From: Chloroflexota bacterium
Lineage (GTDB): Bacteria; Chloroflexota; Anaerolineae; Ardenticatenales; Ardenticatenaceae
DNA length: 14,053 nt
Reading direction: 5' to 3'
Assembly: GCA_003520455.1 (NCBI GenBank)
Contig: DOUV01000755.1
Coordinates: forward strand, 1-14,053
In this document: positions 1 to 7,744 of the stretch, piece after piece
Layout: the number at the start of each line of letters is the position of its first letter
How positions within the stretch are numbered: position 1 is the first letter of the stretch
The notes under the pieces: generated by a model
Databases searched by the model: none
The model's input: the letters and a program-made list of their open reading frames with translations, nothing else
Told to the model about the DNA's origin: nothing
Made by a program: the position numbers and the translations under genes

Positions 1-2138
1 AGCACCTCGGCCAGCACCCGGTCGATCCCCACCTGGCGCGCAATCGCTTCGGCCGTTCGGCGATTGTCGCCGGTGATCATCAGCACCTCCAGCCCGAGCC
101 GGTGCAATCGCCGGATGGCCTCGGCCGAGTGCTCCTTGAGTGTGTCGGCGACGGCGATGAGGCCAACGGCCGCCGGCGGCTGGCCGTCAACGGTCGACGC
201 GGCCACGAACATCACCGTCTTGCCGTCCGCCTCCAACGCCTCGGCCTGCGGCAGCAAGGCATCGATGTCCACTCTCCGCTCGCTCATCAGCTTGCGGTTG
301 CCCAGCAGGATCTCCCGGCCCTGGTACCGGGCCTCGACGCCGTGGCCGGGGATGGCCTGGAAGGCCTCGGCCGCGGGAATCTCGACCCCGCGCGCCTGGG
401 CCTCGCCCACGATGGCCTCACCCAGCGGGTGCTCGCTGTTCTTCTCGGCAATCGCCGCCAGGCGGAGTAAGTGAGCAGTCTTCGGTGACCGCTCTTCAGT
501 CGCACTGATCACTGATGACTGCTCACTGATCACTACGTCAGTGACCGACGGCTCGCCTTTCGTCAGCGTGCCCGTCTTGTCGAAGATGATGGTCTGCAGC
601 CTGGTCGTGGCTTCGATGGCGTCGGCGCCTTTGAAGAGCACGCCGTGCTCGGCGCCCTTGCCGGTGCCAGCCATCATCGCGCTGGGCGTGGCCATGCCCA
701 CCGCGCAGGGGCAGGAGATCACCAACACCGCGATGCTCAGCAGCAGGCTGAAGCCGAACATCCCGATCTCGCCCAGGGTGTAGGGGGTCAGCAGAAAGCT
801 GGAGTTCGGATCGAAGAACAGCTCGTAGCCGGCGAAGAACCAGAACAGGAAGACCGCGAGCGCCAGGAGGTAGACCGTGCCGATGAACCGCCCGGCCACC
901 AGGTCGGCCAGCTTTTGGATAGGGGCCTTGGAGAGCTGGGCGTCCTCCACCAGCTTGATGATCTGGGCCAGGGCGGTCTCGGCGCCGACCCGGGTCGCCC
1001 GGAACGTGAAGGCGCCGGTCTTGTTCATCGTGCCGCCGATGACCTCGTCACCGGCCTGCTTCTCCACCGGCATCGACTCGCCGGTCAGCATCGACTCGTC
1101 CACCGCCGAGTAGCCCTCAACCACGATACCATCCACGGCGATGCGCTCCCCCGGCCGGACCAGCACCCGGTCGCCGGCCAGCACCTCGTCGGCCGGCAGT
1201 TCCAGTTCCTGGCCGTTGCGGATGACCCGGGCGACCTTAGGCTGCAGGCTCATCAGCTTGCGGATGGCCTCGGAGGTCCGGCCGCGCGTCAGAGCCTCCA
1301 GCCAGCGGCCGAGGATGATGAAGGCGGTCAGCAGAGCGGCCGCCTCGTAGAAGGTGGCCCGCTCGCCGCCCAGCCCGGCGTCCGGCCAGAAGGTGTTGAC
1401 GACCGCGATCAGGTAGGCCGCGCCGATGCCCGAGGCGTACAACAGGTTCATGTCGCGCACGCCGTGCCGCAGGCCGCGCCAGGCACTGATGAAGAACTGC
1501 GCGCCGGGCCCCAGGACGATTGGGGTGGTGATCAGAAAGAGCACCACGCGGTTCGCCAGGAAGGCCGGCACGAAGCGCGGCAGGATCCAGTATTCCTGGA
1601 AGGTGCCGAGCATGACGATCAGCGCCAGTGGCCAGGCGACCAGCATCCAGAGGCTCTGGCGGCGGATCTCGCGCTGGCGGGCTTCGCGCTCGCGATCCAG
1701 CGCCTCGGCGCCGGTCTGGGTCTCGGTGACCTCGTAGCCCAGGTCGCGGATCACTTGCTTGATCTGGGCCGGCCCGGCCAGGCCGGGGTAGTAAACCACC
1801 CGCGCCGTGCCGGCCGCCAGGTTGACCGTGACCTGGTCAACCCCCGGCAGGCCACCCACGGCGGCCTCGATATTGGCCACGCACGAGGCGCAGGTCATCC
1901 CGCCGACCTTGAGCAGGAGTTCCTGGGTAACCACCCCGTAGCCGACCGCGGTGACCGTCCGCACCATGTCGGGCAGTCCAACCCGCGCCGGGTCGTAGCG
2001 GACCACCGCCCGGCCGGCGGGGACGTTGACATCCACTTGGCTGATCCCCGGCAGGCCCGTCAGCGCCCCCTGGATGGTGGACGCGCACGAGGCGCAGGTC
2101 ATGCCGGTAATCGGCAGCACGATGTCGTGGGTTGTCAT
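1..2138 (-). CDS. copA: Copper-translocating P1B-type ATPase with two N-terminal HMA domains (C-terminus beyond window)
   Basis: This inner-membrane ATPase exports Cu(I) from the cytoplasm. The 712 codons visible begin at an ATG preceded by AAAGGAGA six bases upstream (2145-2152). Two heavy-metal-associated domains come first, with GMTCASC at residues 12-18 and 80-86. Membrane segments follow from about residue 160. Further motifs are the actuator TGES (352-355), the intramembrane CPC (476-478), the phosphorylation motif DKTGT (D520) and the nucleotide-domain SEHP (H570). The frame is still open at base 1, so about 150 residues are missing, including GDGxND and the last two membrane helices. 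Two Cys-type HMA domains plus CPC point to Cu(I), possibly Ag(I); the decisive helix 7/8 residues are outside the window. It is third in a minus-strand copper operon. Residues 536-545 are encoded by a seven-base repeat array and make the stretch before SEHP about nine residues longer than in the neighbouring paralogue. The long plus-strand open frame over 645-2165 is only an antisense shadow. Confidence 0.95.
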   Translation of the reverse strand, partial: MTTHDIVLPITGMTCASCASTIQGALTGLPGISQVDVNVPAGRAVVRYDPARVGLPDMVRTVTAVGYGVVTQELLLKVGGMTCASCVANIEAAVGGLPGVDQVTVNLAAGTARVVYYPGLAGPAQIKQVIRDLGYEVTETQTGAEALDREREARQREIRRQSLWMLVAWPLALIVMLGTFQEYWILPRFVPAFLANRVVLFLITTPIVLGPGAQFFISAWRGLRHGVRDMNLLYASGIGAAYLIAVVNTFWPDAGLGGERATFYEAAALLTAFIILGRWLEALTRGRTSEAIRKLMSLQPKVARVIRNGQELELPADEVLAGDRVLVRPGERIAVDGIVVEGYSAVDESMLTGESMPVEKQAGDEVIGGTMNKTGAFTFRATRVGAETALAQIIKLVEDAQLSKAPIQKLADLVAGRFIGTVYLLALAVFLFWFFAGYELFFDPNSSFLLTPYTLGEIGMFGFSLLLSIAVLVISCPCAVGMATPSAMMAGTGKGAEHGVLFKGADAIEATTRLQTIIFDKTGTLTKGEPSVTDVVISEQSSVISATEERSPKTAHLLRLAAIAEKNSEHPLGEAIVGEAQARGVEIPAAEAFQAIPGHGVEARYQGREILLGNRKLMSERRVDIDALLPQAEALEADGKTVMFVAASTVDGQPPAAVGLIAVADTLKEHSAEAIRRLHRLGLEVLMITGDNRRTAEAIARQVGIDRVLAEV
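470..534. repeat. Heptamer repeat element inside the copper ATPase gene
   Basis: Four seven-base units of the form ACTGATC/ACTGATG/ACTGCTC/ACTGATC run from 504 to 531, with a trailing ACT. An 11-base arm AGTGAGCAGTC at 470-480 is the exact reverse complement of 517-527, so the element could fold into a stem with a 36-base loop. It lies wholly inside the ATPase coding sequence and keeps the frame. On the coding strand the array reads [10 protein letters not shown]. The neighbouring paralogue has no such repeat at the matching place. Array plus inverted arm is the same plan as the two GTGATGC elements at 4871-4915 and 5133-5190. Confidence 0.8.
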
Positions 2139-2178
2139 GATCGGTCTCCTTTGTCCAGACTGTAAACGTGGGGGCGGA

Positions 2179-2215
2179 GGGGGTGTGCGCGCGGTAGTGC
2201 CGCGCGCACATCCCC
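2179..2215. repeat. GC-rich hairpin between the cupredoxin and the second ATPase
   Basis: Perfect 11-bp arms at 2184-2194 and 2200-2210 enclose a 5-base loop, and four further G-C pairs lie outside a single mismatch. In the operon transcript this would be a very stable stem about 40 bases upstream of the ATPase start codon. No T-run follows on either strand, so a classical intrinsic terminator is not supported. It may attenuate or stabilise the mRNA, or be a dispersed palindromic (REP-like) element. The remainder of the 190-base gap shows nothing recognisable. Confidence 0.6.
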
Positions 2216-2328
2216 TGACCTCCAGATTATTGTGACCGGTATAGGGTGCGGGCGGCAGCGCCAAACGGCGTGATCGCGGGCGGGCCGAAGCGCCTGCTGC
2301 CCGACAGGCCGAATGGCGGGGCCCACAC

Positions 2329-2703
2329 TCACTCCGCCACCAGTTTGCCCCGCAGCATCCCCATCTGGCACTGGAAGGTGTACTCGCCCGGCTGCCCGGG
2401 CGTGAACTCGACGGCGACCGTCTCGCCCTCGGGCAGTTGGGCGCTCTTGTTGAAGTCCGGGAAGAGCACCATCTCTGAGCACGAGGAGGTCTCCTGGCGG
2501 TTGAAGTTCAGGCGCACCGGCCGACCGGCCTTGACGACCAGGACATCCGGGGTGTAGCCGCCCTTGACGACCACCAGGGCTTCCTGAACGCCCTCCGCAC
2601 TGGTCGCCAGGCGCACACCGGCTTTCTCCGAGAAGAAGTACCAGAGGATGAGGGCGGCCAGGGCCAGTCCTCCGACGGTCACGAGAATCTCTGTTACTGT
2701 CAT
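2329..2703 (-). CDS. Membrane-anchored cupredoxin (plastocyanin-domain protein)
   Basis: This 124-residue protein has one N-terminal membrane anchor (about residues 5-24), then a single cupredoxin-like beta-sandwich that should face outward. Candidate copper ligands are the Cys in the TSSCSE segment and the C-Q-M-G-M cluster near the end, within a [15 protein letters not shown] C-terminal strand. That pattern fits the small plastocyanin-like proteins often found beside CopA-type ATPases (COG4633-like), not classical plastocyanin. The start is supported by AAGGAGAT just upstream. The gene sits 38 bases after the upstream ATPase stop and 190 bases before the next ATPase, so it is probably co-transcribed with both. 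A role as an external acceptor or sequestering site for exported copper is inferred. An electron-transfer role cannot be excluded. Confidence 0.85.
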   Translation of the reverse strand: MTVTEILVTVGGLALAALILWYFFSEKAGVRLATSAEGVQEALVVVKGGYTPDVLVVKAGRPVRLNFNRQETSSCSEMVLFPDFNKSAQLPEGETVAVEFTPGQPGEYTFQCQMGMLRGKLVAE

Positions 2704-2717
2704 AGCGATCTCCTTTC

Positions 2718-2734
2718 CAGGTGCGACGCACCTG
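2718..2734. repeat. 17-bp palindrome just upstream of the cupredoxin ribosome binding site
   Basis: CAGGTGCG and CGCACCTG flank a single central base. In the minus-strand transcript it makes a 7-bp stem with a 3-base loop, placed between the first ATPase stop and the AAGGAG of the cupredoxin. It could be an intercistronic mRNA hairpin that tunes relative expression. A regulator-binding site is less likely inside an operon. There is no U-tract to suggest termination. Confidence 0.55.
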
Positions 2735-2741
2735 AGCGTTC

Positions 2742-4823
2742 TTACGCTTTTACTGACGGCTCGAAGCGGCGCAGCCGGTTGGCGTTGCTGACCACGGTCA
2801 CCGAGCTGAAGGCCATCGCCGCGCCGGCGATGAGGGGGCTCAAGAGGAGGCCGAAGAAGGGATACAGTACCCCCGCCGCCACCGGAATCCCCAGCGAGTT
2901 GTAGATGAAGGCACCGAAGAGGTTCTGCTTGATGTTGCGCATGGTGGCCTTGCTCACCTCGATGGCCGTCACCACACTGAGCAGGCTGCCGCGGATCATC
3001 GTGATGTCGGCGGCCTCCATGGCCACGTCGGTGCCCGTGCCGATGGCGAAGCCGACGTCGGCCTGGGCCAGGGCCGGGGCGTCGTTGATGCCATCACCGA
3101 CCATCCCGACGACCTTACCTTCTGCCTGCAGGAGGTGCACGTGGTGAGCCTTGTCTTCAGGCAGCACCTCTGCCATGACCCGCTCGATACCCACCTGCCG
3201 GGCGATGGCGTTGGCCGTGCGCTGGTTGTCGCCGGTGATCATGACCACCTCCAGGCCCAGTCGATGCAGCCGCTGGATGGCTTCCACCGAGTCGTCCTTC
3301 ACCGTGTCGGCCACCGCGACGACGCCGGCAGCCTCGCCGTCCACGGCCACGTACATCGGCGTCTTGCCCTCGTCCGAGAGCCGGGTCGCGGCGTCGCTCA
3401 GCCCGGCGACGCCGATGCCCTCGCGCTGCATCATCTTCAGGTTGCCCAGTACCACACGGCGCCGGGCCACCTCGGCTTCCACCCCGTGACCCGGTACGGC
3501 GTTGAAGGCCTGGGGGTCGGGAATGGTCAGGGCTCTGGCCTGTGCCCCCTCAAGAATGGCCTCGCCGAGGGGGTGCTCCGAGCCCTTTTCGACCGCCGCC
3601 GCGAGCCGCAGCAGTTCATCGGCGCTCAGTGCGAAATTGGGTGCCAGAACCACGTCCGTCAGTTCCGGCCGGCCCTTGGTGATCGTGCCCGTCTTGTCCA
3701 GCACGATGGCCTCCAGCTTGTGGGCCGTCTCCAGAGCCTCACCGCTGCGGATCAGGATGCCGTTCTCGGCGCCCTTGCCGATGCCCACCATCAGGCTCAT
3801 GGGCGTCGCCAGGCCCAGGGCGCAAGGGCAGGCGATGATCAACACGGTCACCGCGGTGACCAGCGCGAAGAGGTGCGCCGGCTGCGGCCCGAAATCAAAC
3901 CAGACCACGAAGGTCAGCACTGCGATGACCATGACGATCGGCACGAAGTAGCCTGACACCACGTCGGCCAGCCGCGCGATGGGCGCCTTGGAGCCCTGAG
4001 CCTCCTGCACCAGGCGCACGATCTGCGCCAGGGCCGTGTCCTTGCCGACCCTGGTCGCCCGGAACCGGAAGGCGCCGGTCTTGTTGATCGTCGCGCCGAT
4101 GACCTCGGCACCGGGCCGCTTCTCCACCGGAAGGCTCTCGCCGGTGATCATGCTCTCGTCCACGGCCGAGCTGCCCTCGACGACCACACCGTCCACCGGC
4201 ACCTTCTCGCCGGGGCGCACCAGCACGAGGTCGCCGACCAGCACCTCGTCGACCGGGATGTCCAACTCCTGGCCGTCGCGCACGACGCGGGCCGTCTTGG
4301 CCTGCAGGCCCATCAGTTTCTTGATCGCCTCGCTGGTGCGCCCCTTGGCCCGTAGCTCCAGCGCCTGGCCGAGCACCACCAGGGCGATGACCACCGCCAC
4401 TACGTCGAAGAAGGGCTCGTTGGTGCCCTCGGGGAAGAGGGTCGGGAAGGCCACGGTTACGACGGAGTAGACCCAGGCCGCGGTCGTGCCCAGCCCAATG
4501 AGGGTGTTCATGTCGGCCGAGCGATGTTTGAAGGCGCCCCAGGCGCGGGTGATGAAGTGACCGCCGGACCACAGCAGCACCGGGAGCGTGAGCAGCCCGT
4601 CGATGGCCCAGATCAGCCGCAGGCTGCCGGCCGGCAGGTCGCGGAGGATCGGGACGAACTGGGGGTAGGCCGTCAGCAGCACCGGGATCGAGATGATGGC
4701 CGCGAACCAGAATTTGCGCATGAGCGTGCGCTCCTCCCGCTCGCGTTCCTGGGTCTCCCGGTCCACCGTCGAGTCGCCGGGGGCCGTGCTGGCCGCTTTC
4801 ACATTTACTTGATCTTCTACCAT
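2742..4823 (-). CDS. copA: Copper-translocating P1B-type ATPase lacking an N-terminal HMA domain
   Basis: This complete 693-residue ATPase should pump Cu(I) out across the cytoplasmic membrane. The start is an ATG with AGAGGAGC about seven bases upstream. Motifs in order are TGES (227-230), CPC (332-334), DKTGT (D376), SEHP (H417), GDGIND (576-581), Y641-N642 in the seventh membrane helix, and M670 with S673-S674 in the eighth. The last two sets are the membrane residues known to define the P1B-1 (Cu+) class, so specificity is better supported here than for the partner ATPase. The first 35 residues are hydrophilic and charged, with no CxxC or His-rich stretch. The cytoplasmic metal-binding domain typical of CopA is therefore absent. 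It is the first gene of the minus-strand copper operon, followed after 38 bases by the cupredoxin. Antisense open frames over it are shadows. Confidence 0.95.
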   Translation of the reverse strand: MVEDQVNVKAASTAPGDSTVDRETQEREREERTLMRKFWFAAIISIPVLLTAYPQFVPILRDLPAGSLRLIWAIDGLLTLPVLLWSGGHFITRAWGAFKHRSADMNTLIGLGTTAAWVYSVVTVAFPTLFPEGTNEPFFDVVAVVIALVVLGQALELRAKGRTSEAIKKLMGLQAKTARVVRDGQELDIPVDEVLVGDLVLVRPGEKVPVDGVVVEGSSAVDESMITGESLPVEKRPGAEVIGATINKTGAFRFRATRVGKDTALAQIVRLVQEAQGSKAPIARLADVVSGYFVPIVMVIAVLTFVVWFDFGPQPAHLFALVTAVTVLIIACPCALGLATPMSLMVGIGKGAENGILIRSGEALETAHKLEAIVLDKTGTITKGRPELTDVVLAPNFALSADELLRLAAAVEKGSEHPLGEAILEGAQARALTIPDPQAFNAVPGHGVEAEVARRRVVLGNLKMMQREGIGVAGLSDAATRLSDEGKTPMYVAVDGEAAGVVAVADTVKDDSVEAIQRLHRLGLEVVMITGDNQRTANAIARQVGIERVMAEVLPEDKAHHVHLLQAEGKVVGMVGDGINDAPALAQADVGFAIGTGTDVAMEAADITMIRGSLLSVVTAIEVSKATMRNIKQNLFGAFIYNSLGIPVAAGVLYPFFGLLLSPLIAGAAMAFSSVTVVSNANRLRRFEPSVKA

Positions 4824-4870
4824 CAGAAAAGCTCCTCTTGATCATTCGTAGAGATTGCGAAAGAAGTAGC

Positions 4871-4915
4871 GTGATGCGTGATGCGTGATGCGTGAGCGAT
4901 TCTGTTACGCATCAC
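4871..4915. repeat. GTGATGC heptamer array with inverted arm (copy 1)
   Basis: Three exact GTGATGC units occupy 4871-4891, followed by a degenerate unit and then ACGCATCAC at 4907-4915. The last is the reverse complement of 4885-4893. The result is a short tandem array ending in a 9-bp stem with a 13-base loop. It lies in the probable 5' leader of the copper operon. Copy 2 at 5133-5190 has the same layout and orientation. Confidence 0.8.
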
Positions 4916-4930
4916 CATATTGCGCTTCCC

Positions 4931-4959
4931 ATTCTAGCCGCGGGGAGGCCGGGGATGAA
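4931..4959 (-). promoter_or_regulatory. Candidate promoter for the copper operon
   Basis: On the minus strand TAGAAT (4931-4936) matches five of six bases of a -10 box. A weak TTCATC -35 (4954-4959) lies 17 bases upstream. Transcription from here would give a leader of about 100 bases containing the heptamer array. The -35 match is only three of six, so this is tentative. The C-rich spacer might suit a metalloregulator but matches no operator I know. Confidence 0.3.
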
Positions 4960-5061
4960 GAGCGATTCGGCTCGGCGGCATCCCCGCCAAATGGCCCGAG
5001 CCATCGGTCGGGCGACTCGACTGTCTCGATGATGCATCTGGCCTGCAGGCACCGCTGCAGC

Positions 5062-5067
5062 TATACT
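5062..5067 (+). promoter_or_regulatory. Possible -10 element within a dyad, reading toward the two-component genes
   Basis: TATACT resembles a -10 box. It is embedded in an imperfect inverted repeat: 5054-5062 pairs with 5076-5084 with one mismatch. No good -35 is found at 16-18 bases. A second candidate for the same genes is TATGAT at 5230-5235, also without a clear -35. Confidence 0.2.
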
Positions 5068-5132
5068 AGAGACGTAGCTGTAGCAGCAGTAACCGTTCGG
5101 CGGGTGCTCCCAGGCTCCTTCCCTACGGAGGC

Positions 5133-5190
5133 GTGATGCGTGGGACGTGATGCGTGATACGTGATGCGTGACGGAATCGTTCACGCATCA
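5133..5190. repeat. GTGATGC heptamer array with inverted arm (copy 2)
   Basis: Six seven-base units, GTGATGC alternating with variants such as GTGGGAC and GTGATAC, run from 5133 to 5174. TGATGCGTGA at 5162-5171 then pairs perfectly with TCACGCATCA at 5181-5190 across a 9-base loop. The layout matches copy 1, about 215 bases away in the same orientation. It lies about 70 bases before the response-regulator start. Confidence 0.8.
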
Positions 5191-5260
5191 GGTTGATACT
5201 CCCCTGAACGGTTACCCGTAGCCTTCTCGTATGATAACTTCTCGGAAAGAGAGAGTGGAG

Positions 5261-5917
5261 ATGGCATCCATTCGTGTGGTGTTGGCCGATGACCACGCCG
5301 TCGTGCGCCAGGGTATTCGCGACTTCCTCGAAGAGGCCGGCGACATCGAGGTTGTGGCCGAGGCGAGCGACGGCGAGGAGGCCAAAGCCCTCGTTCGCCG
5401 GCATCAGCCCGATGTCGCGATCCTCGACGTCCGGATGCCGGAGGCGACCGGGATCGAGGTCACCCGCTGGGTGCGCCAGGAGTCGCCGGCCATCGGTGTG
5501 CTGATCCTCACCGCATACGACGACGACCCCTTCGTACTGGCAGCCCTGCAGGCGGGCGCCAACGGCTACGTCCTCAAGACGGCCGAGGCCGACGAGATTA
5601 TCGCCGCGGTGCGCGCGATCCACACAGGCCAGTCGGCCCTCGACCCGGTCATTACGCAGAAACTGATGACCTACCTGGCCGGGGGACTCCCGCCAGGCCC
5701 GGTCGAGCCGTTGACCGGGCGCGAACTCGAAGTACTGGAGTTGGCCGCCCGGGGCCTGACCAACCGTGGCATCGGCCGCGCCCTTGGGATCAGCGACCGC
5801 ACTGTCCAGGGCCACCTGGCCAACATCTACGCCAAGCTCCAGGTCGGAAGCCGGACCGAAGCGGTGACGAAAGCCTTGCAACTCGGCCTGATCCAGTTGC
5901 CGGAGGATTCGTCGTGA
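5261..5917 (+). CDS. NarL/LuxR-family response regulator
   Basis: This is a two-component DNA-binding response regulator of 218 residues. The receiver domain (about 3-120) has the acidic pair D10-D11, phosphoacceptor D56 in the ILDVRMP strand, T84 and K106, all canonical. A LuxR-type helix-turn-helix (about 148-212) begins LTGRELEVLELAARG and includes GISDRTVQGHL. The start at 5261 gives the usual family N-terminus (MASIRVVLADDH). A GGAG lies directly against it and a weaker GAGAG slightly upstream. An in-frame ATG at 5231 would add ten atypical residues and has no ribosome binding site. The next gene, its probable cognate kinase, starts within its stop codon. Its regulon is unknown. Divergence from the copper operon makes that operon one candidate target, but nothing in the protein indicates metal control. 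Confidence 0.93.
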   Translation: MASIRVVLADDHAVVRQGIRDFLEEAGDIEVVAEASDGEEAKALVRRHQPDVAILDVRMPEATGIEVTRWVRQESPAIGVLILTAYDDDPFVLAALQAGANGYVLKTAEADEIIAAVRAIHTGQSALDPVITQKLMTYLAGGLPPGPVEPLTGRELEVLELAARGLTNRGIGRALGISDRTVQGHLANIYAKLQVGSRTEAVTKALQLGLIQLPEDSS

Positions 5918-7653
5918 GCCAGCGCCACCACGCGCTCAGCCTGCGCTCGCTGCGTGTGCAGATTCTCCTCTGGACGATTCTCCCGCTCACGATCCTGCTG
6001 ATCGCCTTCTCCCTGACCGGGATTCGCAGCCACCAGCGTTCGATGCGGGCTGTCACGGCCGAGCACAATAGCGGCATAGTGCTCGCGCTGGCTTCAGCCA
6101 TCTCGGCCTCCCTAGACCGGTACACCGTGAGTATTGAAGTCCTGGCTGGTTCAGAGCGACTGCACCGCGGTGATGAGGGTGCCGTTCAGGCCGCGCTGAC
6201 CGATGCCGGCCAGATTCTGGGGATCGCGTCGTTGCTCGCTGTGGACCCAAGCGGGGAGATCGTCGCGGCTGTGCCGCCGCGACCCGACTGGACAGCAGAA
6301 GCCATTCGCTCAATGCAGGCGCTTCCGGCCGGCACCCACGAACCGCTCGTCTCCGCGACGAGCGACGGGCGGACCGTGTTCTGGGCCGTCCCGGTGCCAG
6401 GGCGGGCCCTCTGGCTCCTGGGGGACCTGCCACTGGACGAACTGGCGCTGGGGCGAATGCTAAGCATCGGGCATCTGGGCACGACCGCCAGCGCGGTGCT
6501 GGTTGATCGAGCGGGACGCGCACTCTTCACGACCGGTCCCTTGCCGGCGAGCGCCGACTGGCAACGCTGGCCTGGCGTCTCCCAGGCATTGGCCGGGGAG
6601 AACGGCGTGCTCTTTGTGAATGGGGCGGGGACAGAGAATGTTGTCGCCTACGCTCCCATTCCCAGAGCGGGATGGGCACTGGTGATCCGTGAACCATGGG
6701 AGTCCCTGACGGCTCCGCTGCTGCGGTTTAACTGGGCGGTGCCGTTCGTCCTCGTGGCAGCCGCGGTCGCCTCGCTGCTCACGCTGTTTTTCGGCTTACG
6801 CTATGTAGTGCGGCCCCTGCATCTGCTGGGGCTCCGGGCCGACCGTATTGGCGCGGGCGATTTCGACGCAGCGGCAGAACCGGTCGGTGGCGTGACGGAA
6901 ATCGAAGACCTGCGGCGAACGTTAGACCGTATGGCACGCCAGATCCAACACGACCAGCGGGCGCTGCAAGAGTACCTGGGTGCGGTCACGCGAGCGCAAG
7001 AGGAGGAACGTGTTCGCCTGGCCCGCGAGCTGCACGACGAGACGGTCCAAACGCTCATCGCCCTCAGCCAGCGGGCGCAAATGGCACAACGCACCCTGGC
7101 GCGCGACCCGGCGAGGGCAACCGAACGGCTGGGAGAATTGCGCGCCATGCTCGGCGAGGCGATCGAGGAAGTGCGCCGTTTCAGCCGGGCGTTGCGGCCA
7201 CACTATCTGGAGGAGCTGGGACTGGCACCTTCGCTGGAGATGCTCGCGCGCGAGGCAGGGGCGCGCTTTCACCTCACGGGCGCTCCGCGCCGCCTATCGC
7301 CCGATCAAGAATTGGCACTCTACCGCATCGCCCAGGAGGCGCTCAACAATGCCCACCGTCACGCCCAGGCGCAGGAAGTCGAGGTCAAAGTCACGTTCAC
7401 CGAAATCGCCGCGGTGCTTCAGATCGCCGACAACGGGGTTGGTTTCGAGGTCCCCGGCCGGCCGGCGGATCTGACGCGTGCCGGTCACTTCGGACTGATG
7501 GGCATGCGGGAGCGCACTCAGGCGATCGGCGGCGAGTTGACTGTTTCCTCGATGCCGGGACGGGGAACGGTCGTTACGGTGGCTGTGGATGGGAGCCGTG
7601 GCGGGACGCCCGACCAGTCGAAGAGCGGCGAGGAGGATCTTGATTCCTGCTGA
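5914..7653 (+). CDS. Sensor histidine kinase (HisKA_3 type) with extracellular sensor and HAMP domain
   Basis: This membrane kinase is the probable partner of the preceding regulator. It begins at GTG, overlaps the upstream stop by four bases, and has GGAGG seven bases upstream (5902-5906). Its 579 residues contain a first membrane helix (about 15-36), an extracellular region (about 37-270) resembling a Cache sensor, and a second helix (about 271-298). HAMP follows (about 299-345), then the HisKA_3 dimerisation domain with ARELHDE and phosphoacceptor H374. The HATPase domain has N478-N479, DNGVGF and a GLMGMRER glycine-rich motif. This is the NarX/LiaS/DesK-like class that pairs with NarL-type regulators. 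The sensor region has no cysteine and few methionines, so direct copper sensing is not suggested. The ligand cannot be told from sequence. The reading frame ends normally, 91 bases before a large hairpin. Confidence 0.93.
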   Translation: MSQRHHALSLRSLRVQILLWTILPLTILLIAFSLTGIRSHQRSMRAVTAEHNSGIVLALASAISASLDRYTVSIEVLAGSERLHRGDEGAVQAALTDAGQILGIASLLAVDPSGEIVAAVPPRPDWTAEAIRSMQALPAGTHEPLVSATSDGRTVFWAVPVPGRALWLLGDLPLDELALGRMLSIGHLGTTASAVLVDRAGRALFTTGPLPASADWQRWPGVSQALAGENGVLFVNGAGTENVVAYAPIPRAGWALVIREPWESLTAPLLRFNWAVPFVLVAAAVASLLTLFFGLRYVVRPLHLLGLRADRIGAGDFDAAAEPVGGVTEIEDLRRTLDRMARQIQHDQRALQEYLGAVTRAQEEERVRLARELHDETVQTLIALSQRAQMAQRTLARDPARATERLGELRAMLGEAIEEVRRFSRALRPHYLEELGLAPSLEMLAREAGARFHLTGAPRRLSPDQELALYRIAQEALNNAHRHAQAQEVEVKVTFTEIAAVLQIADNGVGFEVPGRPADLTRAGHFGLMGMRERTQAIGGELTVSSMPGRGTVVTVAVDGSRGGTPDQSKSGEEDLDSC

Positions 7654-7744
7654 TTGGCGCTCACAGCATCAACCCCGATGACCTGGCCGAAAGCATCAGC
7701 CGGTGTACGACTGCCGGAGTCAAGTCACGGTGCCTCGAATTCGT

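Larger units (their letters stand above)
4824..5260. other. Divergent intergenic region between copper operon and two-component genes
   Basis: This 437-base stretch separates the minus-strand ATPase from the plus-strand response regulator and holds no convincing gene. A 90-codon minus-strand frame across 4912-5184 is low-complexity and includes the repeats. Contents are two heptamer arrays, a candidate -10 for the copper operon (4931-4936), and an 8-bp stem (4950-4957 with 4979-4986). There is also a GCCTGCAGGC palindrome at 5041-5050, a near-perfect dyad at 5054-5084 around a TATACT hexamer, and a 10-bp inverted pair (5089-5098 with 5206-5215). No known riboswitch or metalloregulator operator was recognised. 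Confidence 0.7.

Noticed and set aside
645..2165. 506-codon plus-strand open frame opposite the second ATPase
   Set aside because: It is rich in Gly/Asp/His/Gln/Arg with no domain, and lies antisense to an unmistakable CopA. It is a by-product of high GC.
3135..3956. 273-codon plus-strand open frame opposite the HMA-less ATPase
   Set aside because: Antisense shadow of a gene with full catalytic motifs; composition is not protein-like.
4912..5184. 90-codon minus-strand frame in the intergenic region
   Set aside because: No ribosome binding site or domain, and its N-terminus is translated from the heptamer element.
4871..5190. CRISPR-like array
   Set aside because: Units are seven bases and contiguous, without unique spacers of 30 or more bases, and no cas genes are present.
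5231..5260. Upstream ATG for the response regulator
   Set aside because: It adds ten charged residues before the canonical receiver start, lacks a ribosome binding site, and coincides with a possible TATGAT -10.
4824..5260. CsoR, CueR or CopY operator
   Set aside because: No sequence matched the known operator patterns of these regulators, and none of their genes is in the window.
5123..5881. 252-codon minus-strand open frame
   Set aside because: It overlaps the response regulator antisense, and its end is translated from heptamer repeats.
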